From positions 1 to 5,729 of the forward strand of contig LKNH01000171.1 of assembly GCA_001564135.1 (NCBI GenBank): 5,729 nucleotides of DNA, in the 5' to 3' direction. Position numbers and translations under genes: made by a program. The notes beneath the pieces were generated by a model. It was not told the origin of the DNA. It worked only from the letters and a program-made list of their open reading frames with translations, and made no database searches. Shown here piece by piece: positions 5,093 to 5,729 of the stretch (the first letter of the stretch is position 1; the number at the start of each line of letters is the position of its first letter). The DNA comes from Halobacteriaceae archaeon Tc-Br11_E2g27 (GTDB taxonomy: Archaea; Halobacteriota; Halobacteria; Halobacteriales; Haloarculaceae).

Positions 5093-5398
5093 TCACGCAG
5101 TCGCTTCGGTCTCCTCGTCTGCCTCTTTCTGTCGCTGGATGTGTTCGACGATATCGCTTACAATGATGACATCCCCGACGGACTGAACCCAGCGGTACGG
5201 GACAATTACTCCTCGCGCGGAAGCGGCTTCCTTGGCAAAGAGCTCGCGATTGAGTTGATGAAGGGCAAGGCCGGTTACTTGTTGTCTATCGAGTTCAAGC
5301 CGGAGGTCTTCAACTTCGCCGAGGAAGACACCGTTGTTCGTGTACACTTCACGGCCAACGAGGCTCGTAATTTCCTGGGGTACGGAGTCACGGTCCAT
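5093..5398 (-). CDS. PRC-barrel domain protein (101 aa)
   Basis: A small cytosolic protein that is almost entirely one PRC-barrel fold, the beta-barrel seen in photosynthetic reaction-centre H subunit and the RNA-processing factor RimM. Residues 10-47 contain the typical start, LVGREVYTNNGVFLGEVEDLRLE, and residues 62-87 the closing strands, GVIVPYRWVQSVGDVIIVSDIVEHI. An acidic tail (91-101, KEADEETEATA) follows. Stand-alone PRC-barrel proteins are abundant in haloarchaea; their function is mostly unknown, with RNA or protein contacts suspected. ATG 5398 is chosen because a TATA-like box lies 24-31 bp upstream, making the mRNA leaderless. The gene is divergent from infB, 122 bp apart, and converges on the DHH gene. 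The link to translation through infB is only positional. Confidence 0.9.
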   Translation of the reverse strand: MDRDSVPQEITSLVGREVYTNNGVFLGEVEDLRLELDRQQVTGLALHQLNRELFAKEAASARGVIVPYRWVQSVGDVIIVSDIVEHIQRQKEADEETEATA

Positions 5399-5421
5399 AC
5401 TCGCAACTGGCGGGGCGGCAT

Positions 5422-5429
5422 CTTAAATT
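5422..5429 (-). promoter_or_regulatory. TATA-like box of the PRC-barrel gene (leaderless)
   Basis: The minus strand reads AATTTAAG, centred about 27 bp before ATG 5398, so transcription should begin at the start codon. No Shine-Dalgarno is present before the ATG (CCAGTTGCGAGT). Confidence 0.6.
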
Positions 5430-5470
5430 CTTGCGCTCGAAGCGGCTAATTCCTACCGCGGAGACGATGT

Positions 5471-5478
5471 GTTTAAAT
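5471..5478 (+). promoter_or_regulatory. TATA-like box of infB
   Basis: GTTTAAAT is centred about 46 bp before ATG 5521. Normal spacing gives transcription start near 5500 and a leader of about 20 nt, just long enough for the Shine-Dalgarno at 5509-5514. It lies about 45 bp from the oppositely oriented PRC-barrel TATA box. Confidence 0.55.
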
Positions 5479-5508
5479 GGGGCGAACGGCTCGTATCTAC
5501 CAGTTCTT

Positions 5509-5514
5509 AGGTGA
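5509..5514 (+). promoter_or_regulatory. Shine-Dalgarno of infB (AGGTGA)
   Basis: AGGTGA matches the complement of the archaeal 16S rRNA 3' end (UCACCU) and lies 6 nt before ATG 5521. It fixes the infB start and is the only clear Shine-Dalgarno at the correct distance from a start in the window. Confidence 0.7.
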
Positions 5515-5520
5515 GATGGG

Positions 5521-5729
5521 ATGTCCGAACCACAGCAAAATGAGCGGGGAGATGCGTCGGCGTTGCGGACACCAATTGTCGCGGTTCTTGGGCACGTAGA
5601 CCACGGCAAGACGAGCCTTCTTGATGAGGTTCGTGGCTCTGCAATCAGCGAAGGCGAAGCTGGCGCCATCACCCAGCATATCGGCTCGACTGCCGTCCCA
5701 CTTGAGGTCATTTCAGAGATTGCGGGCGA
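5521..5729 (+). CDS. infB: translation initiation factor IF-2 / aIF5B, N-terminal part (cut by window end)
   Basis: The first 69 codons of the archaeal IF2/eIF5B GTPase, which promotes ribosomal subunit joining and helps place initiator tRNA. After a short 17-residue leader the G domain begins at once: TPIVAVLGHVDHGKTSLLDE holds the G1/P-loop GHVDHGKT (24-31), and AGAITQHIGS (47-56) is the switch I/G2 region with the Mg2+-binding Thr at 51. The short N-terminus is typical of archaeal aIF5B and unlike bacterial IF2, which has long N-terminal domains. ATG 5521 is secured by the AGGTGA Shine-Dalgarno six bases upstream. The remaining G3-G5 motifs and domains II-IV lie beyond 5729. The gene is divergent from the PRC-barrel gene. 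Confidence 0.96.
   Translation, partial: MSEPQQNERGDASALRTPIVAVLGHVDHGKTSLLDEVRGSAISEGEAGAITQHIGSTAVPLEVISEIAG

Noticed and set aside
4967..5449. Plus-strand open frame of 160 codons covering the DHH end and the PRC-barrel gene
   Set aside because: It is antisense to a recognisable PRC-barrel gene, overlaps the DHH C-terminus and shows no domain; the openness follows from codon bias.
1..5729. Mobile element, CRISPR, tRNA/rRNA or origin
   Set aside because: No transposase, terminal inverted repeats, regularly spaced repeats, tRNA-like cloverleaf or origin-like repeat cluster was seen on reading both strands.

Overview
The window looks like a chromosomal segment of a haloarchaeon with unusually low GC for the group (about 50-55% by eye). 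The signs are strongly acidic proteins, a Dph2 (archaeal/eukaryotic diphthamide pathway), an archaeal IF2/aIF5B start, and AT-rich TATA boxes centred about 26-28 bp upstream of start codons with no room for a leader. A Haloquadratum-like or other low-GC halophile fits, but the species cannot be fixed from this sequence. No mobile element, tRNA, rRNA or CRISPR array is visible. Coding density is high, every gene appears intact, and only the two window ends cut genes.

Layout, left to right. A YgjP/DUF45-type zinc metallopeptidase (+, 5-703, possibly missing a few N-terminal codons) converges on dph2 (-, 838-1893). dph2 is divergent from a two-gene unit: a YlbF/YmcA-family helical protein ending in Cys-Cys (+, 2042-2434) and, one base later, a small Rieske [2Fe-2S] protein (+, 2436-2858). 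That unit converges, with 15 bp between stop codons, on an unrecognised four-helix membrane protein with a Gln/Pro-rich N-terminal tail (-, 2874-3434). The membrane protein is divergent from a 485-residue RCK_N-DHH-DHHA1 protein (+, 3553-5010). That gene converges on a short PRC-barrel protein (-, 5093-5398), which is divergent from infB/aIF5B (+, 5521 to beyond the window).

Regulation. Six starts have a TATA-like box placed for leaderless or nearly leaderless transcription (dph2, ylbF-like, the membrane gene, the DHH gene, the PRC gene and a nine-codon mini-ORF at 5062). infB is the exception: it has a short leader with an AGGTGA Shine-Dalgarno. The three divergent intergenic regions carry face-to-face promoters, and two of them contain small inverted repeats that could be operators. 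Two convergent junctions (2853-2879 and 5039-5060) hold hairpins that may act as bidirectional terminators.

Function. Two themes recur. Dph2 and IF2 act on translation: Dph2 modifies elongation factor 2, and aIF5B joins subunits and delivers initiator tRNA. Fe-S chemistry is concentrated in Dph2 ([4Fe-4S]), the Rieske protein ([2Fe-2S]) and possibly the Cys-tailed YlbF-like protein. The RCK_N-DHH fusion is the most suggestive gene: it joins a nucleotide-sensing domain typical of potassium channels to a phosphoesterase family that includes c-di-AMP hydrolases, and its namesake DHH motif reads DHY. Most of the window is ordinary core genome. I see no clear undescribed multi-gene system, only the leads listed under findings.
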